Origin: JANXLS01 sp038227045
GTDB taxonomy: Bacteria > Planctomycetota > SZUA-567 > H5-PLA8
NCBI GenBank assembly: GCA_038227045.1
Contig: JBBRQD010000049.1
Span: 1-38,152, forward strand
Direction of reading: 5' to 3'
Length of the DNA stretch: 38,152 bases
Of the stretch, positions 15,530 to 22,916 are shown piece by piece (within the stretch, counting starts at the first letter, position 1; the number at the start of each line of letters is the position of its first letter). A program made the position numbers and the translations under genes. The notes beneath the pieces are model-generated. The model ran no database searches, was not told where the DNA came from, and saw only the letters and a program-made list of their open reading frames with translations.

Positions 15530-17338
15530 TTAGTCCCCGAATCGCCAGTTCGCCTTTGAGTCGCGCGTCAGAGGCGTCATTTGCATTCCGGCTCGGATGA
15601 ATTCTATGGGTATTGGGCCGTACTTCAGCACGGCGTCGTTGAATTCTTTCTCGCCCATTTTTCCCGCACCTACCGTGTCCTTATGCAGCGCGCGCAATTG
15701 CAGCGCGCCGAGCATGTAGCCGCATTGATAGAGCGGCGAGGCTTGGATGAAGCGCCGCACTTCGCTTGTCGCGCCGAAGCGTTCATGGCCCACACGGTCC
15801 ACCAGAAAGTCGATCATTTCTTTCGGCTGCATTCTGCCGAGATGATATTTCAGCGACACAATGATGCGGGCGCAGCGGTGCATGCGCCAGAAGAGCATGC
15901 CCATTTTGTCCTCCGGGCTGCGCGCAAAGCCGAGATCCCACAGCTTCATCTCCCAATACAGCGCCCAGCCTTCCACGTAAAACGAGGTCCAGAACATTTC
16001 GCGGTATTGCCGGTAACGCTGGGCGTAATACGCCTGCAAGTGATGCCCCGGAATCAATTCGTGCGCCGTCACGATCCGCTGGAAATGGCGGTTGTTGCCG
16101 CGCATCGACATCAGTTTGTCGTCGTTGCGCATGTCCTGTCGCGGATAGGCGGCGAGAATTTGCAGGCCGCCATAAGCGGCATAAGGCATTGTCTTCTGTC
16201 CGTCGATTCCCAGCATCATCACGCGCCAGGTCTCTTCGCAAAATTTCGGCACCGTCACCAGGTCTCTGCTCTTGACGAAATCGATGGCCTCGTGCGCCTG
16301 CTGCGCGATCAACAGGTCCTGCTTGCCCGGCGGTTCGTGCTGTTCCTTGACCTTCGCCAGCGCCGTTTTCCAATCGTCGCCGAGGCCCATCTCGCGCGAC
16401 GCTTCTTTCAGGCGCGCTTCGCACCAGGCAAATTCGCGTTCGCCAATCGCGATCAGTTCGTCGGGCGTGTACGGGATCGATTCGCGCGCGAGATCTTCCG
16501 TCAGCGCCTCCGCGCCGATGGGTTCACCCAGCAGAGGATCGTCGTCCTTGCCCTTCAAACCGGCGATCTCTTCGCGCAGGTATTTCACGTACTCTTCGAG
16601 CGATTTGTGCGCGTCTTCGAAGGGCTTCTTCATCCACCAACTGTATTCCGGCACATAACCGTCGTAGAACGCGTTCCAATTCTTCAATGTGTTGTGCAGC
16701 TCCTCCGCCGCGTCCGCCGCGCGCTTTGCTTGGAGCGGTTCGAGTTTCAGTGCCGCTTCGTCGGGTTTGGCTGGCGCGTCGGGTTTGGATTTGCCCTCTT
16801 CAGTCTTTGGCTCCTTCTTCGGCTCCTTTTCTTTCTCTTTTTCTTTGCGCCCCTTTTCGATGCGTTCGCGGATTTTTTTGATCTGTTCGGGAATGGCCGC
16901 GATCTTGGTTGCCGCGTTCTGTGCGTCCAGCGGCGTCATGCGGCTGCGCGCGGTTTCTAGTTCCTGAATGGGGGCGCGGAACGGCAGCAGCGGATCGATT
17001 GTGGAGAATTTTGTGCGTTGCCGCGCGATGCTCGCGCGTTCGTGTTGCAGTGAATCGCGGAGCATCAAAAAGTCGATGCGCCCTTGTTGATCGAGGGAAT
17101 CGAAGTTGTATGCGGCGAGTTTTTCGAGCCATTCGCCATAGAGCGCATTCATGCGATCTTGAAGAAAATCCGACGGGTGCATGGCCTCGTAGAAACTGTG
17201 CAAGCCGTCGCGATCCGCGCGAAAGCGCGCGATGACTTGGTCCATTGGCTGGCTCGGTTCGGGCTCGGCGGCCGCGCATCCGAACGCGGCGGCCAGGATG
17301 AAGAGGACTTGAATGCAATGAGAATTTTTAGAAGGCAT
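15530..17338 (-). CDS. Exported DUF885-family (putative zinc peptidase) protein
   Basis: A 602-aa protein with a signal peptide (VLFILAAAFGCAAAE). The family hallmark is H426-E-L-I-P-G-H432-H, followed by LQAYYAQRY and then FWTSFYVEGWALYWE, resembling the metal-binding helix and downstream glutamate of thermolysin-like peptidases. DUF885 proteins are predicted metallopeptidases; few have been tested. A Lys/Glu/Pro-rich insertion (about 163-196) interrupts the N-terminal helical half. The start at 17338 has GAGG upstream; the longer frame to 17440 would translate the palindrome at 17348-17445. It may be co-transcribed with the permease upstream. Confidence 0.85.
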   Translation of the reverse strand: MPSKNSHCIQVLFILAAAFGCAAAEPEPSQPMDQVIARFRADRDGLHSFYEAMHPSDFLQDRMNALYGEWLEKLAAYNFDSLDQQGRIDFLMLRDSLQHERASIARQRTKFSTIDPLLPFRAPIQELETARSRMTPLDAQNAATKIAAIPEQIKKIRERIEKGRKEKEKEKEPKKEPKTEEGKSKPDAPAKPDEAALKLEPLQAKRAADAAEELHNTLKNWNAFYDGYVPEYSWWMKKPFEDAHKSLEEYVKYLREEIAGLKGKDDDPLLGEPIGAEALTEDLARESIPYTPDELIAIGEREFAWCEARLKEASREMGLGDDWKTALAKVKEQHEPPGKQDLLIAQQAHEAIDFVKSRDLVTVPKFCEETWRVMMLGIDGQKTMPYAAYGGLQILAAYPRQDMRNDDKLMSMRGNNRHFQRIVTAHELIPGHHLQAYYAQRYRQYREMFWTSFYVEGWALYWEMKLWDLGFARSPEDKMGMLFWRMHRCARIIVSLKYHLGRMQPKEMIDFLVDRVGHERFGATSEVRRFIQASPLYQCGYMLGALQLRALHKDTVGAGKMGEKEFNDAVLKYGPIPIEFIRAGMQMTPLTRDSKANWRFGD

Positions 17339-17347
17339 ACGGACCTC

Positions 17348-17445
17348 AAATTGTGGCGGGACCGTCTCGGTCCCGATGGTGTTGAAATTCTCAATATACC
17401 AGAAGCAGCCAAAATTTCGGGACCGAGACGGTCCCGCCACGATTT
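17348..17445. repeat. Composite palindrome, 28-bp inverted repeat with nested palindromes
   Basis: Arms 17348-17375 and 17418-17445 are reverse complements with one mismatch and are separated by 42 nt. Each arm is AAATTGTGG (or CCACGATTT) joined to an 8-3-8 palindrome (CGGGACCG, TCT, CGGTCCCG). It shares the constant flank but not the palindrome with 4838-4900. Its right arm touches the stop codon of the permease gene. Confidence 0.9.
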
Positions 17446-18568
17446 ACCGAAACACGATTGCCGGCTCAATATTTAGCACGCGCCGGATGCTCACCAGCGC
17501 CGCCGCCAGCACAGTCAGGATCATGATGAAAAAGGAGATCAGGAGCAATTGAGGCGTCATTAAGAATGCGATGATTGTGCGCGGGCTGGTTCTCAATCCG
17601 AACAGCGCGGTCAAGCCCACGCCGATGCCCCAGCCGATGATGCCGACCAGAAATGCCTGGAGCATGACCATCTTGACCAACTTCCAATTCGATACGCCCA
17701 TGGCTTTCAGCGCGCCGAATTGCTTGGTGTTCTCGATCGTGAACGTGAAAAATGTCTGGCCCGCAATGGCGATGCCGACAATCATTCCCAATGCGATGGT
17801 GATGCCGAAATTGATGGTGATACCGGTGTTCTTGAGAAAAAAGACGACTGTCGACCAGAAGAATTCGTCGGTGGTTTTCGCGCCGAGATCGGTGACGCGT
17901 TCGATGTTGCGCGCGACTTTTTTCTTGTCCGCGCCGGGCTTACAATGAACCACCACGAACGTCAGGCGTTTGCGCTCGCCGGGCGCGTATTCCAGCGCGC
18001 GTTCGTAGGTCGTGTAGATTGTTGGATTGGAAAGGAACGCGCGCTTGGCCGCGACCTGACCGACGACGATCGCGCGGCGGTCGTTGATCTCCAGAATGTC
18101 GCCGTCCTTGATTTTTTTGTACAGTTCCAGCCCCAGGTTGTCCCACAGAACGCCGTCCGGAAGTTCGATTCCCGCAGGCTTGCCGGAGTTGAACATGTCG
18201 GGCAGGCCGATTTTCGAATTGCGATCCACACCCACGATCAAACAATGCGCGAACGTGCCGTCCGGCAGCGAGGCTTCGCCGCCGCCGAGAAAAAGCTTCT
18301 CGGCCCAATCGACGCCATCGACGCCGCGCACGCGGTTGAGCGCGGTGTCTTCGATCGGCTTGTGTTCGTCGTAATACCGCGTCGCCGGATGCATCACCCA
18401 AATGTCCGCCTGCGGAATGGTCTCGATGTTCGCCGACGTGCGGCGCATGATGCCGGTGAAAATAGAGCCTTGCTGAACGACCAGCAGCGTGGAAAACGCC
18501 AGGCCGAACACCAGCGCGAGGTATTTGACCGTATCGCCCATCAGCATTCGCAGTGCGACGTAATACAC
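17444..18568 (-). CDS. ABC transporter permease, FtsX/MacB/DevC type
   Basis: A 374-aa inner-membrane protein. One transmembrane helix near the N-terminus (YLALVFGLAFSTLLVV) is followed by a periplasmic domain of about 200 residues and then three helices containing the FtsX-like core (GAKTTDEFFW, TIENTKQFGALKAMGVSNWKL). The ALKAMG motif is the usual contact with the ATPase. Architecture fits DevC and related exporters working with a membrane-fusion protein, but no ATPase or adaptor gene lies next to it. It is upstream of the DUF885 gene on the same strand. Confidence 0.87.
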   Translation of the reverse strand: MYYVALRMLMGDTVKYLALVFGLAFSTLLVVQQGSIFTGIMRRTSANIETIPQADIWVMHPATRYYDEHKPIEDTALNRVRGVDGVDWAEKLFLGGGEASLPDGTFAHCLIVGVDRNSKIGLPDMFNSGKPAGIELPDGVLWDNLGLELYKKIKDGDILEINDRRAIVVGQVAAKRAFLSNPTIYTTYERALEYAPGERKRLTFVVVHCKPGADKKKVARNIERVTDLGAKTTDEFFWSTVVFFLKNTGITINFGITIALGMIVGIAIAGQTFFTFTIENTKQFGALKAMGVSNWKLVKMVMLQAFLVGIIGWGIGVGLTALFGLRTSPRTIIAFLMTPQLLLISFFIMILTVLAAALVSIRRVLNIEPAIVFR

Positions 18569-18639
18569 GATTTGAATTCCTTAAAATTAGGGATTATTCG
18601 GCAGAATGCATTGAAGATCCACGCCTACCCCTCACCCCG

Positions 18640-18682
18640 CGCAGGAGTACCTGCGTCGGCCCTCTCCCCCAAGGGGAGAGGG
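18640..18682. repeat. Paired hairpins in the dnaX-permease gap
   Basis: CGCAGG/CCTGCG with an AGTA loop (18640-18655), then a perfect 10-bp stem CCCTCTCCCC/GGGGAGAGGG (18660-18669 with 18673-18682) with a 3-nt loop. It is preceded by CCCCTCACCCC. The pair resembles intergenic hairpins seen repeatedly in environmental genomes (recalled). Whether it terminates dnaX transcription is unclear; no T-run follows on the minus strand. Confidence 0.7.
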
Positions 18683-18745
18683 AAACTGCAACCGTGCCTG
18701 CGTGATGCGCCCTCTATCATGTAACAAGTCACGTCCAGTATCTTG

Positions 18746-20770
18746 TCACGCCCCGTCCCCGGTCTCCTTCTTCTTGCTCTTCACTACCGAAAGCAAAAGT
18801 CCGCCGGTGCCTTTTAGGATCGCCTGGACCAGCGGGAGGTTCTCGACGAGTTTTGCATCGACGGCGATTTTGGGATCGGGGGCGCGCGTTCGATCGACGA
18901 GCGGCGGGTCAAATTTTTGGGTGCTTGGCGACGGCGGTTCGTCGCTTTCCGAATCTTCTGACGGCATGGGGGCGGCTTCGGCTTCGGCCGATGGGATTGA
19001 CGCTTCGAGTGACAGCGAACCGGCATCGACGTAGTCGTCCTCCGGCTGCCATTCCTCTTGCGGCGATTTTACAAGCGCAACAGGGCGCGCCGCCATGTTC
19101 GTTCCGGGCGAGACTAGCGGCGCGGTCGCGGCGGGCATCGTGGCGCGCGCGGAATTTGACGGGGGCGGCGCATCCGTTACGCGGACGATCCACTCGCGCC
19201 CATATACCTGCGCAAGAACGTTCTTCAGCGCCGATTGGTTCTGCGGATTGGTGAGGGCATCGCGATAGAATTTGGAGTCCGTGCCGATCGCCACTTCGCC
19301 GCGGCCCGCATCGAATGTCACCGCCGAATGCGCGAGGGCGCTGGCCAGCACCGGGCCGCCTTTTTGCGCCTTGATCGCTTCAATCGCGCGGGGCAATGTG
19401 TCGAGAGGATTTGCGGACGCGACGGGCGCACTGTGGACCATTTGAGCGGCCGCCGGCTGAAGTTTATCGGTAGCCGGTCGGCCTTCCCAGTTTGGGCGGG
19501 CGCCCTCCGTGTTGAACGCATTCGGCGGACGCGCACTCGGATTGGGCGGCGCGCCTCCTTGCACGGATTTTCCAGCACCGGATTCCAGGACGCTGGCCAG
19601 CTTGCTCAAATCGATCAAGTCGCGTGCGCGCGACGCGCGGATCAGCGCGACTTCCAATGGCAAACGCGTCTGGGCAGAGTCGCGCATTTGCCGCCGCGCG
19701 TTCGTAAACAATTGAATGAGCATCAGGCACTGGTCTTCGCTCAGCACTTTGCCCAACTCAACGTAAGCGTCCTTCAGATGCGTCTGTCCTTCCAGGAGCG
19801 GCGATTCCGCGCCGCAGACTTTTGAGAGCACAGTCGAGCGCAGCCGTTCGCTCAAGACCGACAGCATGTCGTCGGGATCGGCGCCCGCTTCGAGCGCTTG
19901 GTGCGACTTGGCGAGCACCTCCGATGTCTTGCCAGCCGCGCACGCTTTCAGCATTTCGAAGATCAGCTCGTCCGGCGCAGCGCCTGAAAGGTCGCGGATG
20001 ATTGCGTCGGTGATCTTTCCGCCGCCGAGATTCACAGCCTGGTCGAGCATGCCTTCGGCGTCGCGTAAGCCGCCTTTTGCCAGGCTGGCGATGCGCGAGA
20101 GCGCGGCTTCCTCGAACGCGATGCTGTCCGCTTCGCAGATTTTCCGCAGGCGTTTGACGATGTCGGAGAGCGATATGCGGCGCAGGTCGAAGCGCTGGCA
20201 GCGGCTTAAGATGGTTTCCGGCACGTCGTTGGGATCGGTTGTCGCGAAGATGAATTTCACGTGCGCGGGCGGCTCTTCGAGCGTCTTGAGAAACGCGTTC
20301 CAGGCCTCGCGCGTGAGCATGTGGACTTCGTCGATGATGTAGACTTTGTAGCGCAGTTCCGCCGGGGCGATGCCGACGTTTTCACGCAGCGAGCGGACTT
20401 CCTCGATGCCGCGGTTCGTCGCGGCGTCCATCTCGATGACATCGAGGCTGCTGCCTTCCTGAATCGAGGTGCACGCGCCGCACACATTGCAGGGTTCTTC
20501 CGCCGCGCCGTTGGGTCCGGTGCCATTGAGGCAATTGCAGGCTTTGGCAAAAATGCGCGCAAGACTGGTCTTGCCGACACCGCGCGGGCCGCAGAGCAGA
20601 TACGCCTGCGCGAGCCGGCCGGATACGAGGGCCTGGCGCAGAGCCGCGGTGACCGCGGTTTGTCCGGCGACATCCGCAAACGTCTGAGGACGAAAGCGCC
20701 GCGCGAAGACGACGTAGGGCTTCGGGGCATCGGCGGTCTTTAATTTTGCGGCAGTCGCTTTCGCGGCCAT
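18746..20770 (-). CDS. dnaX: DNA polymerase III subunit gamma/tau
   Basis: A 674-aa clamp-loader ATPase subunit. It shows FARRFRPQTFADVAGQ at 22-37, Walker A GPRGVGKTS (61-69), zinc-module cysteines C78, C94, C97 and C100, Walker B IIDE (145-148), sensor 1 FATTDP (175-180) and the SRC motif (189-191). Residues beyond about 370 form a Pro/Ala-rich linker and C-terminal tau-like region. No A-rich slippery site of the E. coli type was noticed, so separate gamma production by frameshifting is not supported. It lies directly downstream of the SRP RNA gene, the same neighbourhood as in Bacillus. Confidence 0.97.
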   Translation of the reverse strand: MAAKATAAKLKTADAPKPYVVFARRFRPQTFADVAGQTAVTAALRQALVSGRLAQAYLLCGPRGVGKTSLARIFAKACNCLNGTGPNGAAEEPCNVCGACTSIQEGSSLDVIEMDAATNRGIEEVRSLRENVGIAPAELRYKVYIIDEVHMLTREAWNAFLKTLEEPPAHVKFIFATTDPNDVPETILSRCQRFDLRRISLSDIVKRLRKICEADSIAFEEAALSRIASLAKGGLRDAEGMLDQAVNLGGGKITDAIIRDLSGAAPDELIFEMLKACAAGKTSEVLAKSHQALEAGADPDDMLSVLSERLRSTVLSKVCGAESPLLEGQTHLKDAYVELGKVLSEDQCLMLIQLFTNARRQMRDSAQTRLPLEVALIRASRARDLIDLSKLASVLESGAGKSVQGGAPPNPSARPPNAFNTEGARPNWEGRPATDKLQPAAAQMVHSAPVASANPLDTLPRAIEAIKAQKGGPVLASALAHSAVTFDAGRGEVAIGTDSKFYRDALTNPQNQSALKNVLAQVYGREWIVRVTDAPPPSNSARATMPAATAPLVSPGTNMAARPVALVKSPQEEWQPEDDYVDAGSLSLEASIPSAEAEAAPMPSEDSESDEPPSPSTQKFDPPLVDRTRAPDPKIAVDAKLVENLPLVQAILKGTGGLLLSVVKSKKKETGDGA

Positions 20771-20832
20771 GTCTGGGCATCCATTGAATTCGAATATCTT
20801 AACACGAATCGACAGCGCCCAAAAACGAAAAA

Positions 20833-20856
20833 AGCCGCTCGAAATTCGAAGCGGCT
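20833..20856 (-). terminator. Rho-independent terminator of the SRP RNA gene
   Basis: The stem AGCCGCT/AGCGGCT (20833-20839 with 20850-20856) extends by a few pairs with a bulge and, on the minus strand, is followed by TTTTTTCG and TTTTT. It lies 12 nt beyond the SRP RNA 3' end and about 60 nt before the dnaX start. Confidence 0.8.
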
Positions 20857-20868
20857 TTATTCATTTTC

Positions 20869-20995
20869 TGGAGGCGTCAAACCAGAGCCAGGTGATCCAC
20901 GAACACGAGTTAAAAGACTTATGGCTGCTGCTTTCGCCCTGACCAGGTTCATCCCCACCCGTTGCATGGGGCCTGGCTCCGGATCGACGCCTCCA
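20869..20995 (-). ncRNA. ffs: Signal recognition particle RNA, small bacterial type (4.5S)
   Basis: About 127 nt. The ends pair perfectly (GACGCCTCCA at 20986-20995 with TGGAGGCGTC at 20869-20878), a second helix follows (GAGCCAGG with CCTGGCTC), and the apical domain on the minus strand reads GGTCAGGGCGAAAGCAGCAG, that is, the conserved GUCAGG and AGCAGCC sides of the symmetric loop closed by a GAAA tetraloop. This is the Ffh-binding core. There is no Alu domain, so it is the short form. It has its own promoter and terminator. Confidence 0.92.
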
Positions 20996-21012
20996 GCGAA
21001 GCGAGAGGAAGG

Positions 21013-21040
21013 ACTATAGATAGAAATCACAAAACGTCAA
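21013..21040 (-). promoter_or_regulatory. Sigma70-type promoter for ffs
   Basis: On the minus strand, TTGACG (21040-21035), a 16-nt spacer and TATAGT (21018-21013), with a predicted start near 21005, about 10 nt before the SRP RNA terminal helix. Confidence 0.8.
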
Positions 21041-21076
21041 GCCCAATACCGGATCTTTATTCACGTAGAAGTTCAA

Positions 21077-21784
21077 CTATTGCTTCTTCTCCGCTGTCAG
21101 TATTCTACCACAGCTTGGGCAGCAGACCAACTCGCGGCCGATCAATGCGAGATTTTGAATTTGGGCGGGGAGCCGCATGTAGCACAGCGAGCAATTGCCG
21201 CCTTTTACAAACGCGATCGCCACTACGCCGCGGTTCGCGATCCGCGAATAAATGGCCAGCTCACTTTCGGGAATTTCCGGCGCGAGCTTGTTGCGCTCGG
21301 CAGTCAATTCGTCGATGCGAGCGCCCAGTTCAGCCAGCTCCTTCTCAATCCGCTGGGCTTCCGCTCCCGTTGTCAGTTCGAGTTCGGCCAGCGCCGCCTG
21401 GTTCTTTTCAATTTCTTTTTGCTTTGCCTCGACTTGTTCGAGCAGCTTCAATTCCTTCTCGTCGTTCTCCTTGTTCCATCCGCGCTGCGCGTCCATCTGG
21501 CGGCGGATGGTGTCGAATTCCTTGGTGGTCTTCAGAATGTTCATTTGATTGGCCAGACGCTTCAGCGCTTCTTCGCCGGCTTTGACGTCCAGGTCCGCCG
21601 AGTCGGCATCAATCTTCAGTTTGAGAATGTCCGCTTTGGCGCGTTCGATCGCCGCCGCCAGCGATTTAATGGGCGCTTGCTTTTCGGCCAGTTCCCGCGG
21701 CAGACGTTCGACATCCTTGTTGACAATCCCGATTCGCACGTCGATTTCATTGAGCGTTCGCAGTTGTTCGATTATGGCTTTCAT
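21077..21784 (-). CDS. Coiled-coil protein with C-terminal C4 zinc ribbon (zf-RING_7 / CdsZ-like)
   Basis: A 235-aa protein that is almost entirely a long antiparallel coiled coil (about 1-185, strongly Glu/Lys/Leu, with ILKTTKEFDTIRRQMDA) and ends in a zinc ribbon with CSLC and CCPSCGR. This architecture is the DUF164 / zf-RING_7 family found in most bacteria. Proposed roles include nucleic-acid or secretion-chaperone functions, and none is firm here. GAGGAACT precedes the ATG. It lies just upstream of ffs on the same strand, but ffs has its own promoter. Confidence 0.87.
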   Translation of the reverse strand: MKAIIEQLRTLNEIDVRIGIVNKDVERLPRELAEKQAPIKSLAAAIERAKADILKLKIDADSADLDVKAGEEALKRLANQMNILKTTKEFDTIRRQMDAQRGWNKENDEKELKLLEQVEAKQKEIEKNQAALAELELTTGAEAQRIEKELAELGARIDELTAERNKLAPEIPESELAIYSRIANRGVVAIAFVKGGNCSLCYMRLPAQIQNLALIGRELVCCPSCGRILTAEKKQ

Positions 21785-21850
21785 AGTTCCTCGCGCCGCT
21801 GTTTGTATTCTTACCGCAAGTATAGCGAAAATTGCGGCTGCGTACAGTCC

Positions 21851-22711
21851 TCAATCCGCCAGTCCTCTGATCTTTCGCAACTTGTCGCGCCGCAGCCGGG
21901 CCAAATCGTCAGGGCTCGGCGGAAAATCGTCGCGGAAGCGCAGGTCCATGACCACGCCGAGCGCGTGCAGATCGCTCAAGCACGAATCGAGCGTCAACAT
22001 GCTGCCGTCCTTAAATCCCAGCGCGCCCTCCAATGCGCCGACCGTTCCGGGGCGCACGACGCACGCGCGCGTCACGTCGCGGGCATTGAACGTCGCGATG
22101 TGTTTACCGTGAACGAGGCGAAACTGGCTGTTTTCGAGGGTCAATTCGAAATCCTTGGCGCGCAGGTATGCCTGCAGTCCGCGCGTGGAGAGCGCGCCGA
22201 AAAGAGCCGCGGAAAAAAGACCCGTCACCAGCGTTGCGGCGGGATGGCCGAATTTCCAGATGCCCGCAATTGCCGCGGCGGGCAGCAGAAACGCCAAGAT
22301 GCTCGCCAGAAACTTGGCCGCGCCGGTCCCCTTCCCTTCGTCCTTTTTTAAGACAAAAAATACCGCGCCCACCAGAACAAATACCGCCAGCATGTACGCG
22401 GCCAGGTATTCCATGGGCAGCGACGCGCGAAAATATTGGACGCATCCAAACAGGGCGACACCCACTCCGCCAATTGCGATGCACAGCGGAAACACAAACG
22501 ACAACCGGCGCACGCTCAATTCCATGGGCTGATAGCGCATCGTCAATTTGGGATGCTTCTCGATCCATTTCACGAACGGTTCGCCGGTCTCCATCTCGAA
22601 CGCATCTGTGGCCATGCTCTCACAACATGCGGCACAATACTCCAGCGCATCGGGAAGGCGGACGGGTTTTTCAGCGGAAAGATTGCGATGGCAGCGGGCA
22701 CATGAACTCAT
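21851..22711 (-). CDS. Membrane protein with N-terminal zinc-binding cysteines, unknown function
   Basis: A 286-aa protein. CARC (about 4-7) and CAACC (about 26-30) form a probable zinc ribbon or B-box-like site. Four hydrophobic stretches follow (FVFPLCIAIGGVGVALFGCV, EYLAAYMLAVFVLVGAVFFV, LASILAFLLPAAAIAGIW, ATLVTGLFSAALFGALS). The C-terminal soluble part contains FELTLENSQFRLVHGKHIATF, which looks like a PH-like beta domain. No family was recognised with confidence. The start at 22711 is chosen because it opens the cysteine motif; the frame extends upstream through the intergenic repeat and that part is rejected. Confidence 0.72.
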   Translation of the reverse strand: MSSCARCHRNLSAEKPVRLPDALEYCAACCESMATDAFEMETGEPFVKWIEKHPKLTMRYQPMELSVRRLSFVFPLCIAIGGVGVALFGCVQYFRASLPMEYLAAYMLAVFVLVGAVFFVLKKDEGKGTGAAKFLASILAFLLPAAAIAGIWKFGHPAATLVTGLFSAALFGALSTRGLQAYLRAKDFELTLENSQFRLVHGKHIATFNARDVTRACVVRPGTVGALEGALGFKDGSMLTLDSCLSDLHALGVVMDLRFRDDFPPSPDDLARLRRDKLRKIRGLAD

Positions 22712-22772
22712 GCGGAGAGTATACAAAAAATCGCGCGTGCCGCACATTGAAATTGAAACTACACATTGTGAT

Positions 22773-22910
22773 GGGGTGGCCCACCCCGCAGGCGGGTGGG
22801 TCGCGAAGCGACAAGAAGTCTCTCCCTTGTCATACGAAAAATAGAAATGCGCGCGGTTAGGGTGGGGTTTCTTGCGCCTGCGGCGCCCAGCCCGATGGGC
22901 TAGGCCACCC
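22773..22910. repeat. Inverted-repeat element with GGGTGG / CCACCC ends and internal palindromes
   Basis: GGGGTGG (22773-22779) and CCACCC (22905-22910) bound the element. Inside lie GGGGTGG-C-CCACCCC, GCGCC-TGC-GGCGC and AGCCC-GAT-GGGCT palindromes. Its right end is 6 nt from the stop of the PIG-L gene (22917). No coding potential was seen in this gap. Confidence 0.65.
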
Positions 22911-22916
22911 AAGTTC

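Noticed and set aside
18746..20770. Programmed frameshift in dnaX
   Set aside because: No A-rich slippery heptamer with a following stem-loop was seen, and the full-length frame is uninterrupted.
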